DNA from: Hemileia vastatrix
Lineage: Eukaryota > Basidiomycota > Pucciniomycetes > Pucciniales > Zaghouaniaceae
Length of the DNA stretch: 64,000 bases
Assembly (NCBI GenBank): GCA_030280995.1
Contig: JASXTE010000011.1
Coordinates: 1,304,501-1,368,500, forward strand
Reading direction: 5' to 3'
Shown: piece after piece, positions 25,537-37,337 of the stretch
Layout of the letters: every line of letters starts with the position of its first letter
How positions within the stretch are numbered: the stretch's first letter is position 1
The notes under the pieces: generated by a model
What the model saw: the letters and a program-made list of their open reading frames with translations, nothing else
Database searches by the model: none
What the model was told of the DNA's origin: nothing
Position numbers and translations under genes: made by a program

Positions 25537-28500
25537 TTATTCTTTATGGGCTTTATCCCATCTTTTCTTTTCATACTCAAAAGCCTTATTTATACATTCT
25601 TGAGCATGTTTTCTGCATAATTCCTGCATCTGAAGAAAAGATTTAGTACCTGGATGAATATCCAATCTAGGTAACTTATTAAGAGTTTTAGCAGGGGTAT
25701 TAGGTACATAACCCAACCATAACTCAAATGGCTTTTTGCCAGTGACAGAATGTACTGTACTATTATATGCAAATTCTAAACCTGGGATAAGGGTTACCCA
25801 ATCATGCGTGAATTTGTCATTGTCTTTAAAATTAAGACCAAAAGCACAGTATCTTCTTATCATATCTTCTAAGGTTTGTATCATTCTTTCTGCTGGCCCA
25901 TCAGTTTGTGGATGGTGTGCTGTAGAAAGTTTTAATTGACACCCTGAAACATCCATAAGTGACGTCCAGAACTCAGAAGTAAATTTAGGATCTCTGTCAG
26001 AAACTATTGCTTTGGGGAAACCTGCTGTATTTAACATTTGTGTCCACCATAAAAAAGCTAAGTCCTTTGCAGAAACCTCTTTGTGGGTAGGAATAAATTT
26101 ACACATCTTTGTAAATCTATCTACAATTACCCAGCAGGAGTTATAACTTTTATGCCCTGCTATTGGCAAACCTGTTACAAAGTCCATGTTAATGATTTCC
26201 CATGGAGCTTTTGGTTGCTCAATTTGTTGTAATAAACCAGCTCTTTTTCCTGTTAATCTTTTAGATTTTTGACAAGAATCACATGTTTCAACATATTTCT
26301 GAACATCCTCAGACATGTTAATCCACCAAGCTGTGTTTTTTACTCTGGTTAATGTTTTATGGTAGTCAAAATGACCTGCTAATATATCATCATGACATAT
26401 ACTTAACATTAACTCCTTCATTGAAGGGGGAATTACAATTACATTACTTAATTTTTTCCTGTAATATATAAAACCATCCTCAATGGAAAATTTTCCTTTC
26501 TCTAATGCCTCTTTATACTTATTTGGTAATGTTTTTATTAAAACATTCATTGAAGCATTAGATGGATCATTTAATATTGTAGTTAATTTACTTAAGTCAG
26601 GATCTGAATTATAATTATCAAGAATTGATTGCATAAATTCATCCTCAAGATCTACAATATAAATGCCATAAATGTTAATAATCTCTAACTCAGGAACATA
26701 AGCAGGATTATCATCATTATTAGGCAGAGGTACTCTAGATAACAGATCTACATTAGAGTGCAAGGTTCCTGCTCTATGTGTAATAGTCATCCGTCCTCTG
26801 TATTCTTGTACAGCTAATTGCCATCTAAACATGTGTCTATTAGGAGTTTTCATGTTTAAGAGTGACTTAACTGCACTACAGTCAGTTATTAACTCAAATT
26901 TTTGGTCTTCAAGGTAATAATGTAGCTTTTCAAGAGCCCATAATACTGCCAAACATTCAAGTTGAGTAGCACCATATTTCAATTCACCACTTCTCAGAGT
27001 ACGTGAAATATAGCAGATTACTACTTCTGACATTTTACCTTCAATAAGTTGTTTTTGATGCAAAGCAGCACCCAGTCCAATAAAACTTGCATCTGTATAT
27101 AATACAAAAGGTAATTGGAAATCTGGTAATCCCAAGATAGGAGCTGTCATTAAACATTCTTTCAACTTATTAAAAGCTTGTTGTCTTTCATTATTCCAAA
27201 TGAAAGCTTCTGATTTCTTTATCAGTGTGGTCAGTGGTGCAGCAATTGATTGGTAGTTTTTTATATATTGTCTATAATAACCACACATTCCAAGAAAAGA
27301 TTGTACATCCTTCACATTTTGAGGAATGCCAATATTCTTTATTGCAGCCACTTTATTTTGGTCTACACATATTTGTAAGCCAGATACAATATGACCAAGC
27401 ACCTTTAAAGATTCAAACCCAAATTTACATTTTTTCAATGCAAGGGTCATTTTTATTTCATCCATTTTCTGAAATACTTTCCTTAAATGGATTAAGTGTT
27501 CATCAAAAGTTTTAGAGAACACTATGATGTCATCAATGTATACCATTAACCACCCCTCAATCATTTCATTATGGAATGTTATATCCATTAACTTTTGAAA
27601 TACTGATGGAGCATTTTTTGGTCCAAATGGCATTCTGACATACTTATAAATTCCCATGTGTGTTGTTATCAACAAAAAGTTCTGTGAATTCTTTTCAACA
27701 GGAGTTTGATGGTACCCTTTATTTTCATCTAGGCAACTTATATATTTAGCACCTTTAAGGGTAGCATGTATAGAGGCGATCCTTGGAAAGGGATAAATAT
27801 CATCTACTGTAAATGTATTTAATGCTCTATAATCACCGCACAGCCTTGCTTTATCTTGTTCATAAGAAATTAGCACTGGTGATATTACACAATATTTTGG
27901 CGTAGTTTCAACCTTCTCAAGAATGTTCATTTTTAATAACATCTTAATATTATCCTCTATGTCTTTCCTCTTCATTGGTGAAGCAGGGTATGGTTTCTTT
28001 TTAAGACTAGCAGGAATATTATCCATATCACAGGTTAAACTAATTTTCATTTCATGATCTTTTACAAGGCCAAGTTCATTTGTACCATGTGCAAAAGCCA
28101 TTGGAAAAGCTTTAATTAATTCCAAAATATTATCTTTCTCAGCTTTACTTATCTGAGTGCCAAATGATGCTTTTGAAATTTCTGTTTCCAGAAGTTCCAT
28201 CTCATTGGATTCTCTTCCTTTAGACGGGGAATTTGTTACTGACTCAATGTGTAAGACAGTGTTAAAAGAATTTATTTTAAATTTCCTTTTACCATTCATG
28301 CCAATTGTAAAATTGTTATTAGCAGGGTCTAATTTTACACCAAATTTAGTCAGAATATCATTTCCAATGATAAAACAGTTACTACAATTAGTATTATCCA
28401 TTACTACAAAGTCACAAGTTACCCTTACATAACCATGTTGGTGTTTAAAGAAAACAGCAGCTTTGTATTTACCAATGGGGTGTAGTGCTGATCCAAAACC

Positions 28501-28985
28501 TCTCCAATTTTTATTTTGAAGTGGTTCAAGCTTAAACTTATATTCACTATCAATTTTCTGTAATGTATTAGTGGAAACAACTGAACCAGCAGCTCCTGTG
28601 TCCAATACTATATTAATATTTTCACCAGAAATGATAGCTGGAACCGTGATAGGTGTCATTCTAAAGTTATCAGCTTGTATATCCTTAATGATTTCAGCAT
28701 CCTCAAAATTCATTAAAGATTCATTTGAGTCCATATTCAATATTGGATTTTCAAAGATGGACAAATCATCTTCCAACATACAGACTTCATTTTCATCACT
28801 ATATGAGATATTGCTGTCATAATCACTTGAATCTTTACTTTTTTCAGTTTCAGTTTCAGATTCACATTGATTTTCAACAATATTTATGTTTTTCTCACAT
28901 TTGTGACCTTTTACCCAAGGTTTGTTACACTTATAACAAGTATTTGTTTCATACTTTTTAGGTACTACAGGTGCAGTAGGTTTTT
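25537..28985 (-). CDS. B2 Pol: protease, RT, RNase H, integrase
   Basis: An open frame of at least 1080 codons. Domains in order are: zinc-knuckle-like CYKC near 28935; aspartic protease with DTGAAGS; reverse transcriptase with the FGPKNAPS motif and YIDD active site; RNase H with YTDAS; integrase zinc domain (H-H-C-C, CDSC); and the integrase core with Asp in MDFVTG, Asp in SDRDPKF and Glu in PAERMIQ. All catalytic residues I looked for are present. The frame is separated from gag by a 1-nt deletion relative to B1 at about 28987-28990. This could be decay or, less likely, a frameshift site. A stop truncates the C-terminus. Confidence 0.9.
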
Positions 28986-30971
28986 CTACTTCTCCTGAAG
29001 TGTTTTTGAATTCTGAGATTTTACAGGTTCAACATTTTGCTTATAAGTGGAATACCTTGATTCATACTTATGGTTTAATAATATTTCATTGCAAATATTA
29101 ATAAAGTCAGAATATTCAGTAACATTTAATGTTCTAGCTACAACAATGTCTCTGACAGATATAGGTAACTTGTATATTATCTTATCTTTCCATAAGTTAA
29201 AATCCATATGAGGCTCAATGGCTTTTAATATTTTGTTTAAATTCATTAAAAATACCATAGGTTTGTCACCATTCAACGGATTATACCTAGTCTTCTCATA
29301 CAGTCTCTGCTGAGTAAGCCTGAATTTAGAACCTCCAAATTGTTTTTCAATAAGTTGTTTCCATTCAGCCCAAGAGTAGTCTCTACCCTCACTTAAGACA
29401 GCTTCAAACCATAATAAAGCAACATCCTTAAATAAAGAAATTAATTTTGATGTTATCTCTTCATCTGGTAACTTATATGAGAATTTCAAGTTGTCAATTC
29501 TTTGAATAAAATGTTGCCAATCAGAGCTGGCATCCCCATCATAAGTTGGGTACTGATCTATCTTAAGCCAGTTCTTCTGATTGGATTTTATCTCACTAAT
29601 CTTAGGTAAATTCAACAACTCATTCACTTTTGATAAATGGTCTTGTATTTCTTCCTGCACGGATTTGTGACTTACATTTTCAGATTTGACACTACCACCA
29701 GATGGTTTTAATTGTGGTGGTACAGGGAAGGAATGAGATTCACTTTTGCCAATGAAAGGATTATTATTATATTGATTATACTTATGATTATCCTGGTTCA
29801 TCAGTAGATTGGCTGTTTCAATCTCAACTTTAGTTAATCTTTGTAGCAACTCAGAGACACTTTGATTTGTCTGGGCAAAAGATAACTTTTTTCTTGATTC
29901 AGTCTTTAATAAATGTGTTTCATATAATTTTTCTAACTCACAAAATTTGTTTGAAAGGTCATTATATTTATTACTCAATGAATCATATTTAAGAGTTAGA
30001 GACAAATGTTCTTTCTCTAATTCTTTATTACGTGTTGCTAATTGAGAAATGTCCAATGTCAAGGATGAAATTGTATCACTAGTGAGCTTAACTGTCTGTT
30101 CCTCACAATCAGTCATTCTATTCCACAATGCTGAAACAATTCTATGGACAGTTGGATTATTGTTAGAATATTCCATGTCCTCCTTTTCAATTCTCTCACT
30201 CTCCTGTGAACTTCTCATCTCACTAGTAGGTGGTTGCAACTGAGGATTAACTGTATTATCATTGTATATAGTACTGTTATTATGGACAAAAGACAAGTCA
30301 GGTGTATCTACTCTAAAACCTAAATTTCTTAAATCCTCCTCTATTTTTTGTACAGATTTAACATCAATATAATTACCTATATTGTAATTATCAGTATTAT
30401 GTCTAATCTGAGAGGGTAAGTTACTTACCAAGGGATGGTTGCCAGTCCTGATTTTTGGCGCTTTTTTCCCTTGTAAGGGTGAGCTGAGGAAGTCAGATGA
30501 GGGGGTGGATCCCTGTTGCAACTGTGGCTTGTCCACTGTTGGTGAAACCAGTCCCATTTCCATTTGTCTACCAGGATTTTCTTCTGGGAGTGAGTGGACC
30601 CTCCTTGGGTAGGGGGTTGCTGATTTGATTGACTGGGCTGGCCTCCCTTTAATTCTGCCATTGCCTGATTCATCTGCTGAAATCCTACCTTGCAATTGTT
30701 TTGCAACTGCTCTACTTCTTTGAACATGAGAGATTTTGATTCCTCCAACTTCAGAACCTGTTTGGCCAGGTGGGACAGTTGATCCTGAAGAGGAGGAGAC
30801 GTCTTTTTTATAGTTATCTTTTTTAAGAGGGCGTCCTTTTCCTCTATACTCATGCTTTCTGGCTGGGGGTACTGTTGTCCCTCCATGGTGATTTCCTGGA
30901 AAGTTTTTGTTAGCTTTATACCTGGTATTATAAGCAGGCTGTTCACTTACACTATCCTGGGGAGCACTCAT
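28986..30971 (-). CDS. B2 Gag (unspliced frame, 661 codons)
   Basis: Starts at the ATG at 30971. The N-terminal 190 residues are low-complexity and basic. A coiled-coil region of about residues 270-370 follows, then a retrotransposon Gag capsid-like domain at about residues 470-600 (YDGDASSDWQHFIQRIDNL; WAEWKQLIEKQFGG). It ends at a TAG created by the 1-nt deletion near 28987. B1 and A2 show the same order. This frame requires that the predicted 55-nt intron near the start be retained. Confidence 0.85.
   Translation of the reverse strand: MSAPQDSVSEQPAYNTRYKANKNFPGNHHGGTTVPPARKHEYRGKGRPLKKDNYKKDVSSSSGSTVPPGQTGSEVGGIKISHVQRSRAVAKQLQGRISADESGNGRIKGRPAQSIKSATPYPRRVHSLPEENPGRQMEMGLVSPTVDKPQLQQGSTPSSDFLSSPLQGKKAPKIRTGNHPLVSNLPSQIRHNTDNYNIGNYIDVKSVQKIEEDLRNLGFRVDTPDLSFVHNNSTIYNDNTVNPQLQPPTSEMRSSQESERIEKEDMEYSNNNPTVHRIVSALWNRMTDCEEQTVKLTSDTISSLTLDISQLATRNKELEKEHLSLTLKYDSLSNKYNDLSNKFCELEKLYETHLLKTESRKKLSFAQTNQSVSELLQRLTKVEIETANLLMNQDNHKYNQYNNNPFIGKSESHSFPVPPQLKPSGGSVKSENVSHKSVQEEIQDHLSKVNELLNLPKISEIKSNQKNWLKIDQYPTYDGDASSDWQHFIQRIDNLKFSYKLPDEEITSKLISLFKDVALLWFEAVLSEGRDYSWAEWKQLIEKQFGGSKFRLTQQRLYEKTRYNPLNGDKPMVFLMNLNKILKAIEPHMDFNLWKDKIIYKLPISVRDIVVARTLNVTEYSDFINICNEILLNHKYESRYSTYKQNVEPVKSQNSKTLQEK
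30425..30971 (-). CDS. Predicted spliced alternate-frame protein of element B2
   Basis: Shares the ATG at 30971 with Gag. Exon 1 is 30971-30951 (seven codons). The predicted intron at 30950-30896 is 55 nt, with donor GTAAGT, branch GCTAAC and acceptor TTTCCAG, all close to fungal consensus. Exon 2 is 30895-30425. The product of about 164 aa has a basic N-terminal part, a likely coiled coil over residues 30-75, a Gln/Pro linker, WKWDW at about residue 112, and a basic C-terminus with HPYKGK ending IPW. Motifs and ending are shared with family A in the same frame. Function unknown; an alternative Gag, assembly or regulatory protein are options. Confidence 0.55.
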
Positions 30972-31482
30972 ATTGTTCAGAATAACAATATTTTATGTCT
31001 ACAAAAGGAAAAAACTCTATGTAATTAGTAGACAAAAGATATTAGTAATTATATTACTAATAAAAAAGCAATGGAGCTTACCCTGAATTTATATCTTTAT
31101 TTATTTAAATAAAATATAAGAAAAATTCGAAAAAATCTGTTAAAAATATAATAATAAGTTTAACTAGACCTCTATAAGGGTGAATAATTAGCTTACCAAG
31201 CTTTAGCCAAATACCAATTTAATTGGGTGTTATATTGGTGTCCAAATAACAAGTGAAATTCGGTTTATATTGGGAACAGTTACTACTGCAAATATCTAAT
31301 TTTTATGGTAAAAAATTAGTACAATTACTATAAGGGTTCTTTTCCGCAATCAATGAGTTATGATGACCCACTAATATGCAGCAGACCCAAATATTTGGTT
31401 AATTTTGAGCTGTACTAAGGTAAAAATCACATCCCAAGGCTTATACTAAATAATAAGTAAAATATAAGGAAAGACCCCCAAT

Positions 31483-32659
31483 TGTCAGTATAGTCTAGTA
31501 TGTAAGTATGATATAATAGTGTTATTTTATGGTACTACTACTTATTAATAAATGATTTAGTGATTAAACCTCAGGGGAAGACTAATAGAATAGTTATACT
31601 CAAATAAAACTCACAATACTTGGATTTAAATGCGTGCTAGTGGTGGAAAATAGAAGAATAAAATATAGTTAGAGCTTATATAAAGATAATATCAATTTAT
31701 AAGAGCTTTATAATATATTTCTGAATACTTATAATTTTATTGTAGTGGTTGTTTGAATTGTAGTAATTGAATGATGATAATAAACCGTCAAAATCCCTCC
31801 TTACTTATACCCAAATCCACTGGAGTGCACAGACCTTCAATCCAGATGATGTCACTGCTATCCCCGGCAATTACAGCACTGTGAGGGCCCATCACCTCCC
31901 CATGGCTTCCACTTCAAGCAGTTTCAACACCCAGACCTCCAGTAAGGACCCTCCATCACTATTAATAATAACACAGAGTCATACCATAAATAGAAAACCC
32001 AGATAAAAGCGGATACCATAAAGAAACAGGTAAAATAAATGATCAAAAAGAGATTTAATGAAACTAAAATCATATAAAGGAAACAAATAAAATGTCCAAG
32101 CCCCCAATAACATCCCCAAGCATCCACATTAACCCAGAAACATCCTTCCAACCCATAAATCCGTGAATAACCATCCAAGGAAGTAATTTTAGTTGTCCAA
32201 ACTGGGTGTATGCGCCTGATATAGGTGTCTATGCTTCTGTAGGCGTTGTGAGTCCACTGATTTCGTCCATATGACCTAAAATAAGCAGAAAAACAAAGGT
32301 TATAGGCTATTAAGGGGCTAAAACCCACTTATATACCTAAATATACATAATATACTGCATATTTCACTGAATATGAGATTTATGTATACATATAAGCTTA
32401 TGTATGTCAATAATTACTTCATATCACTTAAGATAAGTATATTATGACTCCATTAACACCTTAATAAGTATTATTAGGCCATGGATAAGCTATTTAAACT
32501 ATTATAAATTATATAATAGAATAATAATTATATATATATATAATAAAATAATATATATTATTATTTTAACCTTATTTTTAAGATATAAGCTTAATCTAGT
32601 TAAGGTTATCTTATTTTAAGCATAAGAAATACTCAGTACTAAGGATATTTAGGCTGACA
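31483..32659 (-). repeat. 5' LTR of B2 (1177 bp)
   Basis: It begins TGTCAGTATAG and ends GGCTGACA on the + strand. It is the empty-site counterpart of the MITE-bearing LTR (CTAGTGGTGG near 31640). The minus strand just inside reads ATTGGGGGTCTTTCC, the primer-binding site. Confidence 0.9.
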
Positions 32660-33109
32660 GTTACCATTTGATATCCTTGTATTAGTGTTGAACTTGTGTA
32701 GGGAAAAGTGCATAGTGGAAGGGTGCTGAACATATAGGTATATAAAAACAGCACTCATATTTTAAAGGGGAAGTGTGGGTGTGAAGATATAGCAGTAGAT
32801 ATTTTTTGATATAGACAAAGGAGAAATAGATATATATATATATATTTGTACATATTGGGTGTGCATACCACAAGTAGTGCTGTAGGGATATTTTCTTGCT
32901 ACAGTAAGAATAGTATTAGATAGAGCTCTTCAAGAGAAAGTGACTGAGAATACTAGCACTTACTGAGAATAGATCTAGCCAGAAGATAGATTACTTATAT
33001 AAAAATATATTATTCTTTCTTAAATCTCTACAGAGTTTATTATATTTTCCTCTCCACAAAATATAGATTACCACACTAACAATACATTCTTTTACTGTCT
33101 TTAAATATT
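32660..33109. other. Unassigned sequence between B2 and element G1
   Basis: No gene found. It contains a TATATAAAA box near 32742 and a (TA)n tract near 32830. Together with 23260-23546 it may be the flank of the sequence that B2 inserted into, possibly an LTR starting TGTGGATAC just before B2. I could not confirm this. Confidence 0.3.
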
Positions 33110-36100
33110 AGAGTGGCAGGTGTTTCTTTTAAAATTAGTTTCAGAAAGGAGAACCAACCCATCTTGGATTGTGTCTATAGCTCAGTATTATAGAACCTTT
33201 CTTTCTACAATGTGCTGATGGTAAATAAAAGTTATCCCCCTCCCTTGACTAGTGAGCTAATTGATAGTCTCAAAGGTGCAGAGATCTTCAAATCTCTAGA
33301 TCTTAGAGAAGTTTACCACAACATACATATGTATATATAAAAGAACTGGTTCCCTAACTTTGTAAAAAAATAGCATATTTGGCTGCTAACCTAGCTGAAC
33401 CTGACTGATTCCACATTGAATACTTGGGGCTGTGCATTGCTAGATGCAAAAGCCCCACCATAAAATCTCATTTCATAACCACTCATTCCAATAAAAACCT
33501 GAGATTTTAAGATATATCTATCATGTGAGGTGCATAGCACGCAGGCACACACATCCAGGCCAAATGTCTAGATGTTTGTGTGAGCCTGCTGTCCATCTGC
33601 ATAGCAGACAGGTAGCAGGCTCTTGTAAAAGAAGGTTATGAACACAAACTTGCATTCTGCACTAAATTTGGTCATTTTGAATGGTTGGTAATTTCATTTG
33701 GTCCATTTAATGCACCTGCCACTTTCCAACATTTCACCAACAGCATTTTTTAAAACAGAATAGGGATAGATGTGGAGGTATACCTAGATGACATCCTGAC
33801 TTACTCCAGATCAATGGAAGAACACCAGATGCACATGAAAGACTGTTTTCAGAGCTTGAGGGAATCCCAGGTATGGTTAAAACCAGAGAAATGTGTCTTC
33901 TCAGTGAGTGAAATCCCCTAATTGGGTATGATCATTTCAAAAAATAAGGTGCAAATAGACCATGAGAATGTAAAGGCAGTAACAGAATGGCCAACACCAG
34001 AATCAGTCAAGGAGCTCAAGTCATTCCTAGGCTATTCAAATTTTTACTGCTGTTTTATTGAAAATTACTCACACATTTTCTGACCATTGCACAACCTCAC
34101 AAAGAAAAAAAGTCCAGTTTATCTGGACAGGTAAGCAACAAGATGTGTTTGACTATGTGAAAAGAAAATTTTGTGACAGCCTCTATTCTTTCAATCCTTG
34201 ACTTATTAAAGCCATTTGTTTCAGAATGTGACTGCTCAGATTTTGCACTAGGTGCAGTATTATCTCAATATGATGCTTAAAATGTCTTGCACCCAGTAGC
34301 TTATTGGTCACAAACACAGCTAGGCACCAAATTAAACTATGAAATATATGATAAGGAGTTATTGGCACTAGTAGAAGTGGTGCACACCTGGCACTACAAT
34401 TTAAAAGGGGGGGCCTCACTGGTTACAAGTTATTGTTTATATGGCTCATAATAACTTGGAAGCCTATATGACCACTAAAAATTTGACTTGCCTTCAAGTG
34501 CGCTGGGAAGAACTGCTAGGTAGCATTAATTTTGTTGTTAGATTCCAACCAGGGAAGAAAAATGGAAAACCTGATGCACTAACACAATTTCTTGACTTGC
34601 ACCCAGCACTGGGCCAACTACACACTGTTGGGGAGACATTGTTGAAGGGTGACCTTGATGAGGGGATAATCCTAGACAAAGCAAAATTGGCAGATGAGGA
34701 TTTGATGGAATGGGTAATTAGGGGGCAGGAAAAAGATGAGGGAGTGAAGGAATTGATAAAGGCACTGTTATCAAAAAAAGTTGTTGGTAAGGAAAGGATT
34801 GGAAAAGTATCACCTAGAAGGGGGAGAGCTGTATTTGAGTGGGAGGATAGTGGTGCTAAATGATGAAGGGCTCAAGAGGAAGGTGGTCAAATAAAGGCAT
34901 GATTACCCAATGGCAGGACACCCATGTCTTCTGAAAACTGTGGAGTTGGTGAACCATAATTTTTATTGGAAGTTCATGAAAGCATATATCAAGCGCTATG
35001 TAGTGGTGTGATACTCTTTCCAGAGGAACAAGGCTAGTCCAACAACAACACCACTGATGCCACTAAACATTGCCAAATAGCCATTGAAGGAGCTCTCTTA
35101 TGATCTTATAGTGGAATTACCCAAGTCTCAAGGAATGAATGCTATTCTCACAGTAGTTGACCACTGCAACAAGATGGCACACTTCATCCCCACCATTACT
35201 AAGGTTACATCAGAGGGTATTTCAGACTTAATGGTGGTGCATGTCTGGAAGTTACATGGACTAGTAAACAATATAGTATCAGATAGTGGAAGTACATTTA
35301 ACTCTAATATGTTAAAAGCAATGTATGAGCAACTGAACATTAATCCCATCTTGTCAACAGCATGGAATCCACAGACTGGCAGGCAATCTTAGATAGTGAA
35401 TTGGGAAATTGTGAAAAATCTGAGCTATTTCATTAACTATCAGCAAGGTGACTAGGTGTGGATGTTACCACTGGCTGAATTCTTATACAATAACCAGAAA
35501 CATTCTGCAACAGGCATGTCACCCTTTTATGCAAACTATGGATACCACCCAACATTCTCAATTGGTACCCCATCCACATTACAAGTCCCAGAAGCAGAAG
35601 AGAGGATCCAAAGGATATTGAGTATACATTAAGAGCTAGAAGCAGCTCTCAAGTTATTACAACAATAAATGAAGCTTCATCACCATCAAGGAAGGACCTG
35701 GCACCATGCACTACAGGTAGGTGACAAGGTTTGGTTAAGCTCATGTTTCTTTTTGTCATTGCGCCCCAGCACTAAATTATATCACAGGAAAGTGGGGCCA
35801 TTCAAATTCAAACACAAGGTATCTGACTCAGCTTATGAACTGGAACTATCAATCTCAATGAGACAAGTACATCCAGTCTTCAACATTTCGTTGCTCACAA
35901 AGCATAAAGAAGATACAATCCCAGGATGTCCAGAGGAGCCACCAGCCCCAATCCAGTTGGGGAATAAAGAGGAGTTTAAGTGGAGAAAGTTGTTTCTAAG
36001 AGAATGTATAAGGGAAAGGTTCAGTAATTGGTGCATTGGAAAGGTTATGGGGTTGGAGATAGGTCTTGGGAACTGGTGGAAAATTTGGTGAATGCAAAGG

Positions 36101-36159
36101 AAAGGTTGAAGGAGTTTGAGAAGGAGCACAGGGTACAGGAGGGGGAAAAGAGAGGGTAA
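33110..36159 (+). pseudogene. Decayed chromovirus G1 pol (RT to chromodomain)
   Basis: 5'-truncated Ty3/gypsy pol on the plus strand with many stops and frameshifts. Visible in order are: start of RT (IDSLKGAEIFKSLDLRE); an insertion at 33346-33625; RT continued ([13 protein letters not shown], active site YLDD near 33785); RNase H remnants; a 140-codon block at 34441-34863; integrase zinc region with GHPCLLKT but lost cysteines; integrase core at 35084-35392 (VVDH, IVSDSGSTF); an SH3-like linker at 35669-35900; and a frameshifted chromodomain (WKGYG, SWELVENL) ending near 36120. A purine-rich tract precedes the LTR at 36160. Family G differs from A and B. Confidence 0.85.
33346..33625. mobile_element. 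280-bp insertion in G1 RT, 8-bp duplication
   Basis: TAAAAGAA occurs at both ends (33338-33345 and 33626-33633). Removing the insert plus one copy joins the RT parts (...[18 protein letters not shown]...) as expected for the family. An 8-bp duplication suits hAT elements. The ends CTGGTTCC and GGCTCTTG form only a weak inverted repeat, so the class is tentative. An internal hairpin has arms GCAGGCACACACATC and GATGTTTGTGTGAGCCTGC. Confidence 0.55.
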
Positions 36160-36314
36160 TGTTAGGATTTGGTTGAGAGGTGGGGAGAAGGAGCACTACA
36201 GGAGCTTATATCAGAATAGTCAGTCCTACCTCACAGTGTGTAGCCCCAACATAGCCAGTCGCATCCCAGGCTAGTGTCAGCACTAGTAATCGTCCTCCTT
36301 CTTAGGTCTTAACA
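36160..36314 (+). repeat. Internally deleted LTR of element G1
   Basis: It begins TGTTAGGATTTGGTTGAGAGG and ends CTTAGGTCTTAACA, matching the ends of the solo LTR at 11803-13501. It is only 155 bp because the middle is missing. A purine-rich tract lies just upstream. Confidence 0.7.
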
Positions 36315-36319
36315 GGGTT

Positions 36320-37255
36320 ACAACTATGAAAGACTAAAAAGTAACTGGATTGCTATATAATTGGTCCAATGAGGAACACTCTACAGCACTTTCCACATAA
36401 AACCCATTCATACAATATCCTCTCTTTCAGCTCTTACAATGCATAGTGCCCAAAGTGCTTCTCCTCCTCACCTCTCAACCAAATCCAAAAATGACTCTTA
36501 CTTTTATCCCCTCTTCCCTCTGTTCTCCTTCTCAAACTCTTTTACCTTCCTCTTAGCATTACCTAAGTTCTCTACCAGCTCCCAAGACCTATCTCCTACT
36601 TCATAACCTTTCCAGTGCACAAAGTATTGAACCTTTCCCCTGTGCACTCACTTAGCAATACATTTTTCTACTTCAAACTCTCCTTCATTTCCAAGATAGA
36701 CTGATGCAAGTGGCTCTTCTGGGTGTCATGGTATTGTATCTTCTTGATGCATTATGAGTAGTGAGATATTGAACACTGGGTGCACTCATCTTATTGAAAT
36801 TGGTAGTTCCAACTCATATGCCAAGTCAGGTGTCTTGTGCTTGATTTTAAACAGGCTTACTTTCCTATGATCTAGTTTGGCACTTGAGCATAATGTAGCA
36901 AGGAAATATGAGCTTAGCCAGACCCTTTCACCTACGTCCAGCATCCAATGTTGAGTCCTCGATTGATTATGGTGGGGTTTCATTGACTGTTGGGATATGT
37001 TGAGTGCTGCTTCTAATTCAAGAAAAAGACTATAATAAGTGCTTCCCCTAAGTGATACTATACTTTCAGACAATCCATGTAACTTCCAGACATGCACCAC
37101 TATTAAGTCTGCAATACCCATCAATGTCACCTTGGCAGTGGTGGAATCTTGGTGAAGCAGTCAAGCCTTCTTTCCTTGAGACTTGTGTAGGTCCCCTACT
37201 AGTTCTTAAGAGAGTTCCTTTGATGGCTGCTTGGGAAATTAACCTTATCCTTTGA
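36320..37255 (-). mobile_element. Decayed G-family fragment G2, tail to tail with G1
   Basis: A partial inverted G LTR (about 36493 down to 36320, with the CCTCACCTCTCAACCAAATCC end) is preceded on the minus strand by a purine tract and by the pol C-terminus. That includes an internally deleted integrase frame at 37130-36786 (IVVHVWKLHGLSESIV; VGERVWLSS). It is truncated at about 37255, roughly 80 bp upstream of the OSH1 start codon. Confidence 0.7.
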
Positions 37256-37337
37256 TTTAGATCCGCTATTCATCTTATTTATTCACTTTGGCGTTATTCA
37301 TCTTTCTCTGCGCCCGTCTTCCTCCCTCCGCTGGGCC

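Larger units (their letters stand above)
23547..32659 (-). mobile_element. Nearly intact gypsy chromovirus B2
   Basis: Complete Ty3/gypsy element of 9113 bp on the minus strand: 3' LTR, polypurine tract (24988-24999), pol, gag, primer-binding site (31471-31480) and 5' LTR. Flanking bases are GATAC and GTTAC, a 5-bp target duplication with one mismatch. LTRs are nearly identical in the parts I compared, and both are 1177 bp once the MITE in the left one is removed. Only two breaks were found in Gag-Pol, so this is the youngest of the large elements here. Confidence 0.92.

Noticed and set aside
30049..30243. RIP (repeat-induced point mutation) as the cause of element decay
   Set aside because: The stops and replacements I compared are mostly transversions (G to T, A to T, C to A), not C to T changes.
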